Assembly: GCF_021018895.1 (NCBI RefSeq)
Contig: NC_079376.1
Span: forward strand, 9,989,001 to 10,053,000
Direction of reading: 5' to 3'
DNA length: 64,000 nucleotides
Origin: Seriola aureovittata
Taxonomy: Eukaryota > Chordata > Actinopteri > Carangiformes > Carangidae
Shown here: positions 1 to 36,279 of the stretch, one piece after another
Position numbering within the stretch: the stretch's first letter is position 1
Layout: every line of letters starts with the position of its first letter
Translations under genes and position numbers: made by a program
The notes under the pieces: model-generated
What the model was told of the DNA's origin: nothing
Seen by the model: the letters and a program-made list of their open reading frames with translations, nothing else
The model's database searches: none

Positions 1-234
1 CCCGTGCCCTGGAGGGACAAATGTGGTGAGCTTAGGTCGGAATAGTGAGATCGATACAGGCTGAGTGCTGTGGTTACACTTTCCCTTTGTCAACAGTATC
101 TTCACCTTGTTGAGACAAGTGATGCAAATATATAATAATATATAAAACTACATAAGGCTTTGCTGTGTTTTCATTTGCATCTCTGCAGTTCTTTGTAAAA
201 CTCATCCCCTCTTCTCTTTTCTTCCCCTCCTTAG

Positions 235-22990
<22,756 letters not shown>

Positions 22991-24604
22991 GCTGCCCCAA
23001 ACAACCAGGGGTCAACGATTGTAGGTCAGGGGGGCCAGGAGGGGAGTGGTGGGGGTGGAACCACATTGTATGGGTTTATTTTATTCTACTTTTTCTCAGT
23101 CTTTTTAATTGTTTGGAGCTGTGCTGAAGCGTCCAGAACAGCACAACTGTTGCCATGCTGATACCATTTTTATTGTTATAGTTGTTTTGCATTAACGCTG
23201 ACAAGGTCATTTGTTACAACACTAATTTGTGGTGAATGCAGTCCAGATGAACTCTGAACTTAAACTCCTGTGGTTGAGCAGAAGCCTTACACAAACCTGA
23301 ACTGGGATGTTTGTCTGTTTTCCTACGACCACCTGCCCCCTCTCCTCCTGGACTGATGGCCATCAACTTACGTCCATGACTACCCTTTAAAACCAATCAT
23401 ACACCAGATTTAATCCCAAAGATCCTTTATTTCCTCTTCACTCTTTGTCTCGCTGTGTATTTCTCTCTCTTCTAGAACTGGACTAAAAGAGCTGACATCA
23501 AACTGTCATTAAAACATATTGTGATATAGTGCCGCAGATACTCACAGTTATATCTAATTATTTATCCTAAAAGATGGACTTCATCAAAGAGTCCAATCAA
23601 AGGGGTATCTGTAAACAGCAGTGTGCAGCCTATCCACTCTATGAAGGGTTTAATCTCTTTGAAGTCACATGTAAGCACTTCTACAGTATACAGTCCTGTT
23701 TATGAATAAGCTGTTTTTAAATTTCCGTTTGCTTTTGATGTCTGTTGTCTTTGTTTCAGAGCTGGAGAGTCTATTCTCTCCTTTGAATTCTCATTGTATT
23801 AGCTGACAGGTGTGACATGGAGAGCCTGAGCTTTGTTTTGTATGTAGTAGACTGCTAATGGTGAGCATGTCTGAAAACACACAGTTCAGTGCGCTTGGGA
23901 TGAGTGTCCTGTTTGTTTCCAACTGACCTTAATGTCCTTGCTGCAAAAATGTTCATTTTTTTAAAAAGTCATTTAGTCTAGTGTTGGTCTATGTAGTGTT
24001 TCTTTAAAACAAGTTTTAAAAACTGTGGTTGGTGGGGATGTTGAACTACGGTAGATCACTAATGGCACAAGTTATCACCAGTGCATGTGTATTTAAAATG
24101 TCTCATCACACTGGCAGTTTTTATGGTTGTTTTTCAAAAAAATATTTAAAGAATCAACCAGAAGCTAAATGATTTTTTTCAAAATGTCCATTCTCTTTCC
24201 GAACTATAAGCAGTTTAGGTTTTTTCATCTTCTGACCTGGAAGTGCACATTCAGAAGTTATGTGCCAAAGTACATTAACATTTTGCTAAATGTGTCTGGT
24301 CTTTGGCTGCTGTTCTGACCACAGTGATAAGTAGCAGAATCACAATGGCATGCTTTGAATTGCATCCAGATTTGAAACCCCTGACATCTCATTGCTTAGT
24401 GCATGTACACTACATAATACAAGGGATCATTACTTCCTTGTACCAACTTTTACTTTATTGCCATTCTGTTTCTCACACCGTATAGTATTAATATTGTTAT
24501 TATTATCATTTTTATCATTACACACCAGCAAAAGGTCACTGAGTTTGAAGAATGAATATGCAAACGTTTTTTTTTTCTTCTGTCCTCAGTATGAAGGATC
24601 AGTA

Positions 24605-24610
24605 AATAAA
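24605..24610 (+). terminator. candidate proximal polyadenylation signal AATAAA
   Basis: A canonical hexamer about 1.6 kb after the fermt2 stop, followed by a T-rich stretch. Confidence 0.45.
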
Positions 24611-25344
24611 GTATTATTTTTTTGTAACTAATGTAAAAACACAAACGTTTTATAGAATTGTACAGTTTTTTTCTGCTTTTTTGGGGGTGTGGAAGTTTTT
24701 CCGTTCAGAAAAAAAAGGGGGGAAGCCATCTGTCAATGTGTAGTATTCAGAATTGTGCCTGCTTATGTTGTGGTCTTACTGAATTTTCAGATGAAGATAT
24801 ATATGAATATATATGAAGATAACACTAGTCTCAAACTCCAGGTTTGATTAAGATGTTTGTCGAGTACATATTATAATTTTTTTTTCTAAAATACAGATAC
24901 ATATGCCTTTTAAATGTGTTCTTTTTTCTTGCATTACTGCTTAATTTTATTGATTTTCTGCTTTCTCTTCTACCACTTGTGGCTGACCATCTGTGGCCTT
25001 GAGATGCATTTTTAGCTCATTCTTTAGACTGACATTGATACTTATGAGCAATTTTTGCTGCAAATTTAATTTGCTCAGCGCCTTTTTAAAATACTTCACT
25101 TAATTGTCTGGTTTTGTCACGAGCAAAGTGTGCCATTTAATAATGTCCATATGAAGGAGACCCACATTGTTTAGACCCTGGAGTTTGAGACAAATCAGCA
25201 AAAATTAACAGAGGTAAGAGAAAATCAAGTCTTGTCTGTTTTGTTTTTCTCTGATGTTGTTTTTATTTGCCTCCAGTGTCAGGAGCAGCAGTGCATGTCC
25301 TGCTGCTCTGCTCTCTGACTGTAAAAAATGCATTTATTTTAAAA

Positions 25345-25350
25345 AATAAA
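25345..25350 (+). terminator. candidate distal polyadenylation signal AATAAA
   Basis: A canonical hexamer about 2.35 kb after the stop, followed within 25 nt by a GT-containing stretch (gagtgtaatctg). Recognisable interspersed repeats begin shortly after it, which suits the end of the gene. Confidence 0.55.
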
Positions 25351-25539
25351 GTAATTTTTATTTAACCTGAGTGTAATCTGCCCTTGATTTGCCACAAGGC
25401 AGAATGTAATGTCAACCAGATCAACGCGTGTTAAGAAGTAATTCAATTAATTTAATTTAATCTCGCTCTAAGGAGCTAAAAAGCCAATTACATTTCAGTT
25501 CAATACAACTAATAAATCCTTTGAAAAAAATGATTTTCT

Positions 25540-25880
25540 AGTAGGGCTGCACAATATGCAAAAAAGTCATATTGCGATTATTTTGCCAGATATTGCTATG
25601 TGAGTCACAATTTCAGTTGGAATGATTGTTTTTGCATTTCATTTAAACTGAAAAAATTTTGATATGATTTTTGTTGGGGCTTGTACCAAACAATCTCTGT
25701 AACACCACAATGCTTATGGCACTAACAATGCACAATAATGTTGACACATTTTACCTTTTATCAAAAGAATTGCACCTGCTGTGATTTTTTTCTTTGCAGC
25801 TTTTTTTTTTAGATATTGCACTTGGCCATATTACAATTTTGATTAGATTTCAATTAATTGTCCACCCCTATTTTCTAGAT
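25540..25880 (+). repeat. teleost interspersed repeat
   Basis: It begins gggctgcacaatatgcaaaa, then tcatattgcgattatttt. This wording matches a widespread fish repeat I recognise from its 'gggctgcacgatat... attgcgat' opening. It ends near the phrase attgtccacccctatttt. It is degenerate and the family is not assigned. Confidence 0.5.
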
Positions 25881-25917
25881 ATTTCCACTGCTTGCAAAAA
25901 CGTATTACTATTTCCCC

Positions 25918-26115
25918 CCGGCAGCCAGCCCAGGGCTCAGCCAGAAACTGCTGCTGATGTTTTACCAGTCTGTTGTCACCAGTGTTCTGTTGTGTGCTGT
26001 AGTGTGCTGGGGAGGCGGCAGCAAAAAGAGCAATGCTGCGCAGCTAGATAGACTGCTGAGGAGGGCTGGCTCTGTGGTGGGAACGGAGCTGGACTCCCTT
26101 GTGACGGTAGCAGAG
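25918..26115 (+). mobile_element. LINE (non-LTR retrotransposon) ORF2 C-terminal fragment, truncated at both ends
   Basis: The + strand reads MFYQSVVTSVLLCAVVCWGG and then LDRLLRRAGSVVGTELDSLV. These are characteristic words of the region after the reverse transcriptase domain in fish L2/CR1/Rex-like LINEs. The similarity stops abruptly after TVAE (about 26115), before the usual HPLH segment. It is a dead fragment, and the same family is represented at 61905-62300. Confidence 0.75.
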
Positions 26116-27714
26116 TTTGACTGCTGTCCCAGAAAATCTTGTTTAGTTAACTACTGTAAAATGCATATCCAAATTCACACTGCTCTTACACTGTAGATGC
26201 ATCATGTGCACTGGTTATGTTTCCCCATCAGAGGGCAGTGTACAACAATGTGTACTCCCCAGCTTTCCCCTGTATCCTCACTGCGTTCCAAACTTTTCCA
26301 AAGGTTTCTTTGCCCAAATCTGACATGTTTACCTGGCATCGCAGCAGTAACCAAGTGCCAGATTGAGGAGGAGATTAGATCAGAGAACGCCTGCAGACAG
26401 TCTGTCTATTTGCAGGCTTTTGCCCATCCCCCTGCAGTGGACATGGCACATTTTTTTCCTGTCACCTGCTGAGCGGCTGGGATACGGAGGTGTTAGTGGC
26501 TGTGATAACTGGGGAGTTGCTCACACCCCCTGATGTCCACTGTGGTTTCATGTAGAATGGCAGCACATGCAGTATGGGTTAAATAAAAAAAGGTTTTAGA
26601 AAGATGCTAAAGATGATGATGACTGGGAGTACAGGTGGCAGTTTAAACAGGTTGGACAATAGATAGTGTGAGATTAGATGTTCATATATTATCTAATAAC
26701 TTGGTTTTACAGACTCGATCAATAATCAGCTTTAAAGTATTGTATCATTAATAGTTGACGCTACATTTGAGCAGCCTGTGCACTTGTATCTAACTTCTAG
26801 TCAGTTGTGTGATAATGTGAGGTGTGCAGCATCACAGTGGGAACAATGAATTGAGCTCTGCAAGAACACCCTGTTCTTGTCGAAGATGGGTCCCAATCCA
26901 ACACTTAAACCGGCGTGTCTGACAGCAGTAACTTCCAAGCAAGCTTTTGAAGCACGCAGCAAATCGAGACTTACTTTAAGATGGGGTCTAGACATGGAAG
27001 ATTTTCGTCTTTTTTTTTTTTTTTTTTGCAGAAGCGTATTCTCTTGCCTTTCTCTGCAGCTTATGATGTTCCCTATATAGCCCATATTCCAGCAGGATCT
27101 GGCCTATTGTGTTGACAGTGTGTATGGGAAGTAAAGACGCACCAACCATGGCTCCACCCAGTGACGTGGAATTCCTCAGATCCCTTGGGAGGACGGCATG
27201 GATGACGGCCCTGATGTGACTGAAGAAAATGTGGGAGGAGACCTGAGGATGACATTTATAGATTGTGTTGCTCACAAACAATTAAATTGCAGGAAGTAAA
27301 AACATAAAAGAAGCAGCACAATACAGAGGGGGCAAAGGTGCACCTGTTGCCATTCAACACAGCAGCTTCCTGGTTAAACAAAGTGCTTAGTTCAGTTTCA
27401 AGGAAGCAGTTCTCCGTTCTCCTCTCTCCTCAAGTTCTCAGCCGGTTAAAGTCAGTGTTAATGTCATGGAGATCTCTCTCTAGGAAAGTGTTTCTGACTT
27501 TTACCTCCTCTCGCCTGCGGTGAACTGAGTGCTATAGATCGTGTCAGCCCTGACAGCAGATGTGCTGATAAGCTGGTTTCAGGTAAGCCTTGAAATTTCC
27601 TTTAATGAAAACTTGCTCTTTTCCCTTCAGACCAGTGTTTTGACCTTGTCTAGATCAGTTGCTTTTTATTCTCTTTCTCAAACTACTGCCACAAACTTTG
27701 AAAAGGTAATTGTC

Positions 27715-28330
27715 AGGGTACGTTTCATGGTGGCTGGAGGCTAAAGTACCCGCTGCTAAGATGACACAAAGTAATGAGACCTTGCAGGTTTTTAGCCATG
27801 CTAGTAGTGTGGCTAAAAGGATGGCAACACTGGTCTGTCGGTCGGTCTACCACTTTGGTCCCGACTGAAATCTCTCTGCTTGAAGGATTGGTACCTAATT
27901 TTGTACATACATTCATGGTCCCCAGATAATAATCCTAATGGCTTTGGTGAACCCCTGACTTTTCCTTTATTGCAACCAAGAGGTTTTGTGCGAAATGTCT
28001 CAACAACTATTGGACTGCCATGACATTTAGTACAGAAATTCATGTCCCCCTCAAGATGAATTTTAATGGCTTTGATGCTTCCTTAACCTTTTTTCAAGTT
28101 CCATCATCAGGTCAAAAATTAAAATTTGTCCAATACTTTGGTTCATGACTAAATACTTGCAAAACTAATGACATTCCCATCAGCCTCAGCTGTACTTTGT
28201 GTTTAGTGCTAACAAGCACTTTACATTATACCCCTTCTTCACATCACCATGTTAGCATAGACATTGTGAACATGTTTGCATGCTTGTGTTAGCGTTTAGT
28301 TCAAACCGTCAAAGCGCTCGAAGCTGGCGT
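27715..28330 (+). repeat. teleost interspersed repeat (probably nonautonomous)
   Basis: It includes gtcggtcggtctaccacttt, tggtcccgactgaaatctct, then gtctcaacaactattggact and later cctcagctgtactttgtgtt. These phrases recur together in many fish genomes as I remember them. It is degenerate, with parts of the motif repeated inside. The family is not assigned. Confidence 0.55.
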
Positions 28331-31300
28331 GGATGTAGACTCTTAGACTTTTGCTGAGTTTTGCTTCGCCTCTACATTTATTTCTTTAATGAATGCAATA
28401 ACTTTTCAAAGTGAATGCTTTCAGCATAAATGAGAGCCTTGTATATTTTGGTTTGTGATTAAAATAAATGGTAAAAACTTTAATTGCTAAGTAGTCTGAT
28501 GTTTTTCCAGCTTGTGTTCTCCATTAATTCCCTGCACAGAATCACAATTTCATTGTGCTGGAGAAACATGTAATTGCTGCTCAGATTACTTAGACTTGTT
28601 ATTCACTATAAACAGCAAATAAATAAATAAAAAAGAGTTCTAATAATGTAGGATTCATTATTTACAGTCCCTTCCATCTACGAATCTGTGTTCTTGACCT
28701 CTTGTGTTCACATAAAAATTCCACCTTAAAAAGGATTGACATATGTTATTCTCATTATCTTGGACAGTTCAGTCTAGATATGTTTCCATGGAAAAGGCTC
28801 GGTCTGGGCTAAACACTGAAGAGTGCCAAGACTCTTATCTTGATGTCATCCATTACATTCTGTAGCTGCTAAACTGTGAGTTTAAAGGCTCTAGGAAAAC
28901 ATATGTTCTGGTCAAAGCTCTGTCTGGTTCGAAGCCTAGAACGGTTCTATGAACCCACAGGTTCACATTCATTTTTACCATCAATTAATTCATGTGAAAT
29001 TTGTCAGACCGATACTGTAGCTGTTAACAGATATGACAGGACAAGGTCTTTCAGATACCTTAGAGGGATTTTAATTGAGGTTAATTGAAGAAGGTTACAT
29101 ATTGGTCATTGTCTTGAAGTTTCTGCTGCTGACTCATATACTAGATTTAGGCTATAAAAGAGATTACCTTTCTTGTCTTAGTAGAAACCTGAAATTGTTT
29201 TATTCATAGGCAACATTTTACACCACTGCATCTCATCTGTTGGATGAGTATTTGGAAGCCTTGTGTCATCCACCTTTGTTAGTCTTGCCTGAAAGTCCGG
29301 GACATCGCGCATGCTGCCGCAGAAATTATAAACATGTCATTAAAGTCTCAGAGCTGATCCGGAGGGTGTCCTCTCATCTGATGAGGTCATGCCACATGAT
29401 GTTTAAATAGATGAGATGGGCCCGTTGTGAGCCAAGATGTTTGCATCATCACTTTCTGCAGCACGCAAGAATTGCACGGTCATTCAGAGCTTACAGTTGA
29501 AGCTACAGATGCTGTGTATTCCAGCTCACATAACATTTCAAGTTGAATCTTCTCTCTGGCTATTTGCTTTGGGAGCCTTTTCTAAATTAATCCACTTTTC
29601 CCCCAGGGACCTTTTGACTTTAAGCACTGTTGCCCAGAATTGGGTCATTTGCATCGCCTCGCTCACTAAAAACTGTTTTGTTTGGCTAAATCTTGTTTTT
29701 CAGCCGAGTTTAATGCAATGGAAAGGGTTGGCGTTGTTAGGGAATACATTTGGAACAAACAGACAAGTGTCAGGTTCCTTTGTGTTTTTTTCTTTTTGTG
29801 GTGGTGGAAGAACCTGTCTTTGCCTGGGGCATGATGGGAGCATGAGTCTGCTGACTTGTCTAACAAGGAGGAAAAAAAGAATACTGGGAGATATTTTGTC
29901 AAAATCATTACACGACAAGTGTCAACAGGGAATTCTGCTTTGAAATAAAAAATAAAAAAAGATAATTGAAAGCACAATTTCAGAAAATAAGGTGCAAACA
30001 GAGGCTCAAATGGGACACCAGGGGCAATTTTCTATTTAGTTGGCTCAGTGTAAGACACTGAAATAATTTAGGTCTTTATAAATTGATCCCCTTGGATCAG
30101 TAACATCCAAAAGCCCATCTTAGGCCTTCACCTTTCAGGACCTCATTGGTGCCTTCATCTTCAGTTTCAAATTGTTCCCAGAAACCAAGACATAATAAGA
30201 AATATGTCAGCGTTCATCGCAAAGTCTCAGTGCCCCCTGTGTACATCTCTGTGGTGTTAGGAGCATGAAAATATCTCAGAGTGACACCACTTTGTCCTGT
30301 GACAATAGAGACCAAATTGAACTTGCAAAATAAAATTGGACTCTTGGCTCTTTGTGTCACCCAGAGGGCTCTGTACATCGATCGGCTAAAATTAGCTGCT
30401 TTTTACTGTTATCTGGCAATCAAACGATAGTTGGGTGCAGAGTGAGGGGGTTACTAGCAGGCAGGGACAGCAGAGACGAGGCAAACAGTGAAAAGACTCG
30501 TGTGTGTGTTGTTAAAAAGTAATCAAAAAGTGTTAAGTGATTTATGGACACAGGCGGTACAGGTCCCAATGTTTACAATACTGTATGTATCAATGAAGCT
30601 ACAAAATAGTGTATTTAAGAGACTTAAGGGGTCATATCGAAGGACTTCTTCAATATAATGTAGATCAAAAGACTCCAAGGAGGTTTTCATGGAGCTGAAT
30701 CTTTTATAATAACAGAGGTAAATTAGTCTATAGAGAAATACCACACAGCAACCACGCAAACACACAAGTGTGTGAGAGCCACCCGTCTATCAATCGACTG
30801 TCTGGCTGCCGTGCTGTGTTTAATGGTGTGTGGCTCCATTTATAGAGTCTTTTGCCCAGTGAGTTGCTCTGAAATCTGACTTTAGCACACTCCAGAGTAT
30901 TAGCTTTGATTCAGGATGGGTTCTCCCTCTGAAAATCCTGTTTTCACTCCTGAGTTAAGCTGCTGCCTGTGGGCAAAGTGAGATTAAATGTTTCTCCAGT
31001 GTTGGCATGATGCATGATAGCAGGCAAGGGAAAACAGAGAAGACTGACTGAGACATATCACAGCCACGAGGTGTTTTGCATTCCACACTGTATTTCCTTT
31101 GTATTCTGTAGTGAAACAGATGTAGGCTTACAGTAGGAGGTTGCATGGTTTACTATGTATTCACTATTTCTACATGAACTATTTTCTTGTTCACAACACC
31201 CCAGATGTAAAAAGTGAGCCATTACAACATCAACAGTATTGATGTAATGTAAACTACATCAGCACTGCTTTCATATTGTGCCAATCTGAAAAGCAAAATG

Positions 31301-33109
31301 CAAAATGAAGATATTTCCACCCCTGACACATGTTCCAGTATCTTTTGCATGTCTTGCACAGTGACTCTATTTCTTCAGGTTTGCTGATTTTCAGTAGCTT
31401 TGTGGTTTATTGTGTTTATCCATTGTTCTATAAATTGAGGAAAAAGAGATGGAAGAGGGAAACATTCTTTACTTCAAGATAAAGAAAAGACAATGAACTA
31501 CAGGATAAAAAGTGAACACTTGTCCAACCAGATAAGACGAACAGAATATAGCAACATTAGCGAGACCTCCCACTTGAGACCTTCCTTTTTCCCTCTTAAG
31601 GCAGCACTCTGAATTTAATTAAATATGGATTTTTTTTTTTTGTATTAAAACTAAATGTGTCATTGATTTAATAACAATTGTTTATTGTTAATGCAGTATT
31701 CAAAACAGGGACTCAAAGCAAATCTCTTTGCCATATTTTCTACAGCAACAAAGCAGCTATGATTGATCTGAGCATGAAAGTCGTTACTGGAGGCTGGCGA
31801 ATGTTCAGATAATGAATGGTTAATAGCTGCTTCAAAGCAAATAAAAATGGCTGTCTTTGGCAAAGGAATATTCCAATGACTGATCCCAAAATTCACACGA
31901 AACTGATGTCAGTGTGAGCGATTCTAGGAATCGTTGTTGGGATCATTTTTAACGAAGTGACAGGGTCTTTCTGTTCCAGCAGTGCCTGGAAGGTCATATG
32001 GATGATTCCCATGATCTGACAGATCCTCTGGATCAATCAGATTAATTCTTTTGACAACCATTGTCCTAGAATGGCTCGCTGGAAAGGGATACAGATATGC
32101 CTTAGAAAGTGCGTAATAGCCATAAAAAAAAAGGAGTCGTGCTCAACACACTCTGTGAAAGCTCATTTGTATTTCCATGCTACACTGGACACAATTCTGC
32201 ATGCAACAAAAGCGCATGATTACTCCAGGTGTATTCCAACTGATGCTGATCACCAGAGGACTTAAACTGAAATGCACTCGGGCAAAGAAAGTTAATTGAA
32301 CATGAGAAATGTGCAAGATTCAGTAATGCCAGCAAATTTCCCTAAAACAAAACAGGTCAGGAGTTTATTCAGCTAAGTCCTTTATCACAAATGGTTCTCG
32401 AGTATCTAATGTGATTGGTTAAGGGCCACATGTGAGAGATATTCTATCAGGCACCTGCTGGTAAAATCAATACCGGTCCGGTCTTAATATTTTCTTATTT
32501 CACACTACTTAAAGATTATCAAAGCGGATTGTTACACGTGACCTGGTTCGATAATTTGCACAAAGAGTGCGGCAAGGAGAGCCCACACATACGCACACTC
32601 ATTTCCTCACTTGACAAGTGAAACCTCAACAAGAGGTTTGAGATGCCCCCTCCTCATACAAACACGCAGTCCACCTCCCTGAATGTGCCGAGTTCCACGA
32701 AGTTACCAAGAACCACAAAAAAACAACCCTGATGAAAGAAAATCAAACACGTACTGTTTGATATTCTCAACTTGGAACACTGAGACACTCGCAATAAAAT
32801 CTCAAAGGAAAACACGCAACATCTCGCACACTGTGCACGCACACTCTCACTTTTTGAAGTAATGCATGCATATCAGCTTGACCACAATAAGACCTGTTTT
32901 TCTCTCTAGTGAGCGCTCATGCAGCTCTGTGAACAGTGTGTGATGTGTGTGTTTCATGCCTCGCACTGTGCAGGGTAAACAACAAACCACATGAATTCAG
33001 TGTTTGATTAGTGCAGCAGAGAGACAGAGAAAGGAAAAAATGGAGATGGAGAGTGTATTGGGGAGTGTGTGAGTGTATGGCAGCCATCTGGCCATGTGGG
33101 GAGATGAGA

Positions 33110-33400
33110 GGCAGCTGGTGGTTGGAGCAAAGGGTCCCTCGCACCGTTCCATTCCTCTATCGTCAGATCTCCATGTTTACCCTGCTCACCACGGGGACTG
33201 AGGTACCTCATTCTCCCTAATCCAGCCAGCCTGCACAGCTCCGCGAGTAACGTCACGGGCTGGAAGGATGTTTATGTACTCCAGGATTTTGGGATGACGG
33301 ATAGAGGGTGTGCAGAGAGGGGGGAGGGGGCGTGGAGCCGAGGTAGGAGGAGTGCCAGGTGGAGCTCAGACAGTAGTTCCTGATTAACCTTTCAACCCCA
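33110..33400. other. short GC-rich patch of unknown role
   Basis: The surroundings are AT-rich. This patch has several CpGs, a half CRE (acgtca, near 33250) and G-rich sequence with a GGGGCGTGG KLF/Sp-type box at about 33327. It lies about 3 kb upstream of the probable stxbp6 first exon. It could be an enhancer or alternative promoter. No exon was recognised. Confidence 0.25.
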
Positions 33401-34714
33401 CAGATTCTTTGGCGGATCCAAGCTCGTGATTATGTGCATGATCTTTACTCAAACCCACATTAGTCCTTTTTAAAGAGAGATTTCAAAGTTTTGAATTATG
33501 CCAAATAACTCATATAGAATTATGAGGAAATATGTATAAAGTGACGCATGAGGCATCTATGTCTATTTATTTAGCTGACAATAAGTGTGACAGGTGCCAT
33601 TCTGTTTTATAAATGCAGTGGAGCCTAAAAAATTGATTTAGATTTGATTATAATTCTTAATGTATGAGTGATGAAGATCTGCGAACAGCATGAGCAAAAT
33701 ACTTTAAAGCTACTTAATAGAAAATCATAGGGGAATAGTAGGAAGATTAGTTTAAGTGGATAAACTGTGCTCAGGTCAGGGGAGCACAGCTGCTCCTGAA
33801 AATTGCTCATGTAAAATTAAATGAGTAGCTCACTAACAATTCAGAACTGCTCTAACCATTCTGTAAATTTGGTAAAGTAGGGCAGTAATTAGTATTGCTT
33901 TGTTAAAGTGAGCCCACAGGAGCACTGTGTAAAACAAACTGTGTAAAACAAACCAGAAGAATAGTTGCGATTGGTTACTTTTCCACCACTGTTCCCTTCC
34001 CGAAGATTCCAATCTACAACACATCTCGGAAACTTCAAGCCACACGAGCGAAACCAGGAGGATGTTTCAGTCTCTGTGGTGTGTCGTGCATCCAAAGTCC
34101 AACCTCAGAATTGGATCAAGCAATGAGCAGTGCCAAGCTTTCAACATATTTGAAAGTCATTCTGCAGACTGTTATCGAGATGGGTAGTACCATACAGAGC
34201 CTGGACTTGGTTCAATGTTTTGCCTCTTTCATCAGAGCAAAATCACCAGCCGGTTTTTCCCTAGAGAGACCCAACTGCCTGAAATCCCAAACTCACCGGC
34301 AGGAAACAGCTAATGCCCTTTTAACCCTCTTTGCTTGTGTGCGTACGCATGATTTTTCTCTCCCTTTGGCCACAGTCTCTTTTCCCCCCTCCACCTGGAA
34401 AAAGTGACTCATTACTGTGAAAGCGTTCATTCATGTAGGGGAACGCAGAGGTACAGCTCAGTATTTCTACAGAATCCCAGTCTACAGAGTCTAGCACTGT
34501 ATCCAGCACCGTCTTGTTGCTGTCCCAGTGGTCTCACAGCCATAGCAGCAAAACATTCCCCTTCAGATCCAAATTTACACTCAACGGGACAGCCTGTGTA
34601 AATCAAATTGGATTGTCTGAAGGTAAGCATAAAAAAATTGTCTCAGAAGACTGTGCAAACATTTTCAATTCTAAATTCTTGAAATGAACTACTTCCACAT
34701 GCTCTACCAGATGG

Positions 34715-35105
34715 TTGAGCAGCTTGCTGTACCGTGGAATCACAAATCCAGACAAACTGTAATATGATCCTGAGGAAGCTTCAAGGGATGGAGAAATCAG
34801 GAACATTCATATTTGATTATCTGTGTGCCAACTGCCAAGTCCGATTTAGTCTTTTTGCCTACATGGAATAGAGAGAATCATTTGTCTGGAAGCTTTAGCT
34901 GTTGTCAGTATGATGGTAAACAAATTGTACTCATCTGTGAAAAACTGAATGACATCTGCCATCAGCTGGTCCTCTGTGCTTACACTGACACCTTATGAGC
35001 AATAAAGTGTTTAAGCAGATTGCTGTAGCACAGAAATGCAAAGTGTTTTCATTGAAATCTTGAAGGCTGGAGAAATTAGAAAACATTGATATTTGATTAC
35101 AAGAC
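34715..35105 (+). repeat. diverged pair of about 90-bp direct repeats
   Basis: The block at about 34718-34818 (agcagcttgctgta ... catatttgatta) and the block at about 35012-35100 (agcagattgctgta ... gatatttgatta) share the same order of words, including a ggatggagaaatcag / ggctggagaaattag phrase. This points to an old repeat element or a local duplication. Confidence 0.4.
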
Positions 35106-35476
35106 AGCTGTTTATCAGCCACAAGTGGATTTGTTTATCCTTTATCGTGCATTATTTAATACCGTGGCTTTCTCAACTCACCCAAGGACATCTGGTACAG
35201 TACAACTGATCGTCTGCCTATCATGACAAATAATGATGACTTAAATGCTCATCATTTCCCTCTGCAACATGTTACTGATCAGCTGCAAAGACCCAGAGGC
35301 AAAAAACAGAAGCACATTAAACTTGAACCATTTCACATGAGGCGGTGGTGTCCAAGTCTGTTCAAAATGAAGACAGGGCTTATAAAAGAAGCCAAATCTA
35401 TCAGGAATTAGAGCTCTGTAGGGAATTTGGATGATTCACAATCAGCCAAGCAAAACATTAAATAGACACAATCGCA

Positions 35477-35498
35477 CGCACACACACACACACACACT
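35477..35498. repeat. (CA)n microsatellite
   Basis: Ten to eleven CA units in the intergenic region. Confidence 0.85.
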
Positions 35499-36279
35499 GC
35501 CTCTTTCACTGCCTCTCCATGTGTGAATTCCCAGGCAACAGATTTCTGCTGGCATGGCTATAGAAACAAAGGATTGGTGGTCAACAGCTGCTGGTAGTTT
35601 AGGTCATTGTTGAACATTGACACATCCCACACATCTATTGGAAAGTGAGCTATTGGAAAATGTTCAGGTAGTGTAGGCCTGTTTAAACAAGTAATTCAGA
35701 GAGACTGAGCAACTTTCTTATGGTGAGCATGGGGAATGACCTAGTTACTGTTCATTCAGTCATATCATGGGAACCCCACTAATCATACATATTTTAGGTT
35801 TGAGTCATAGAAATGGGATGATAAAAGCCATAAAGTATTATTTTTGCCAAATTATAACTTGTAATATTCTCATAACACACTATTATGAGGTTTAGCTAAA
35901 CAAGTAATTCAAATGAATTATGCTACTTTTGTATAATGTGGGAATGCTCAATGAATTAAGCCATATTGTGGGAGGCTTACTATAATCAGAGATATTTAGG
36001 TGCTGAGTGACAGAGACAAATAATAAAAAGGATAAAATATTTTGCCACCATTAGGCTATACATTCATCATAAAGAAAGGAGTCTCTTCAATCACAACTGT
36101 TGTAAAATTGTTTGAATTTCAAGTCTAAAATCTTAACTAGATGTCTATTTTAACATTTTGTCATCGATTTGTCGATTGTTTCGTTACTTTACTATGGACC
36201 ATAAACATTTATCTAAGGCTTCAGTGTGTAATGTTCAACCATGATACTTTTTTCTTCGTCTCCTCGCTGTTCAAAGAAA

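Larger units (their letters stand above)
22991..25375 (+). other. fermt2: fermt2 3' UTR (probable extent)
   Basis: The stretch after the stop has no coding signal. It is U-rich, with ATATATGA direct repeats near 24797-24820, and holds AATAAA at 24605 and 25345. The downstream limit is inferred from the second signal. Shorter transcripts ending near 24,630 are plausible. Confidence 0.6.
25376..36200. other. intergenic region between fermt2 and stxbp6
   Basis: About 11 kb with no convincing coding exon or RNA gene. It contains the repeats listed separately (25540-25880, 25918-26115, 27715-28330, about 34715-35105), a T run at 27010-27027, a CA run at 35477-35498 and a GC-rich patch at 33110-33400. 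The longest open frame (29437-29943, 168 codons) has no recognisable motif. Confidence 0.6.

Noticed and set aside
1..234. Search for the upstream fermt2 coding exon
   Set aside because: Nothing resembling the N-terminal about 52 residues is present in these bases. It must lie outside the window.
26988..27281. 97-codon minus-strand open frame with a fairly normal amino-acid composition
   Set aside because: Part of it is a lysine run from poly(T). I could not match the rest (HIRAVIHAVLPRDL etc.) to any family, and nothing around it looks like a gene.
29437..29943. 168-codon plus-strand open frame in the intergenic region
   Set aside because: No motif, no splice context, composition like its surroundings, and a Lys/Phe-rich end derived from A/T runs.
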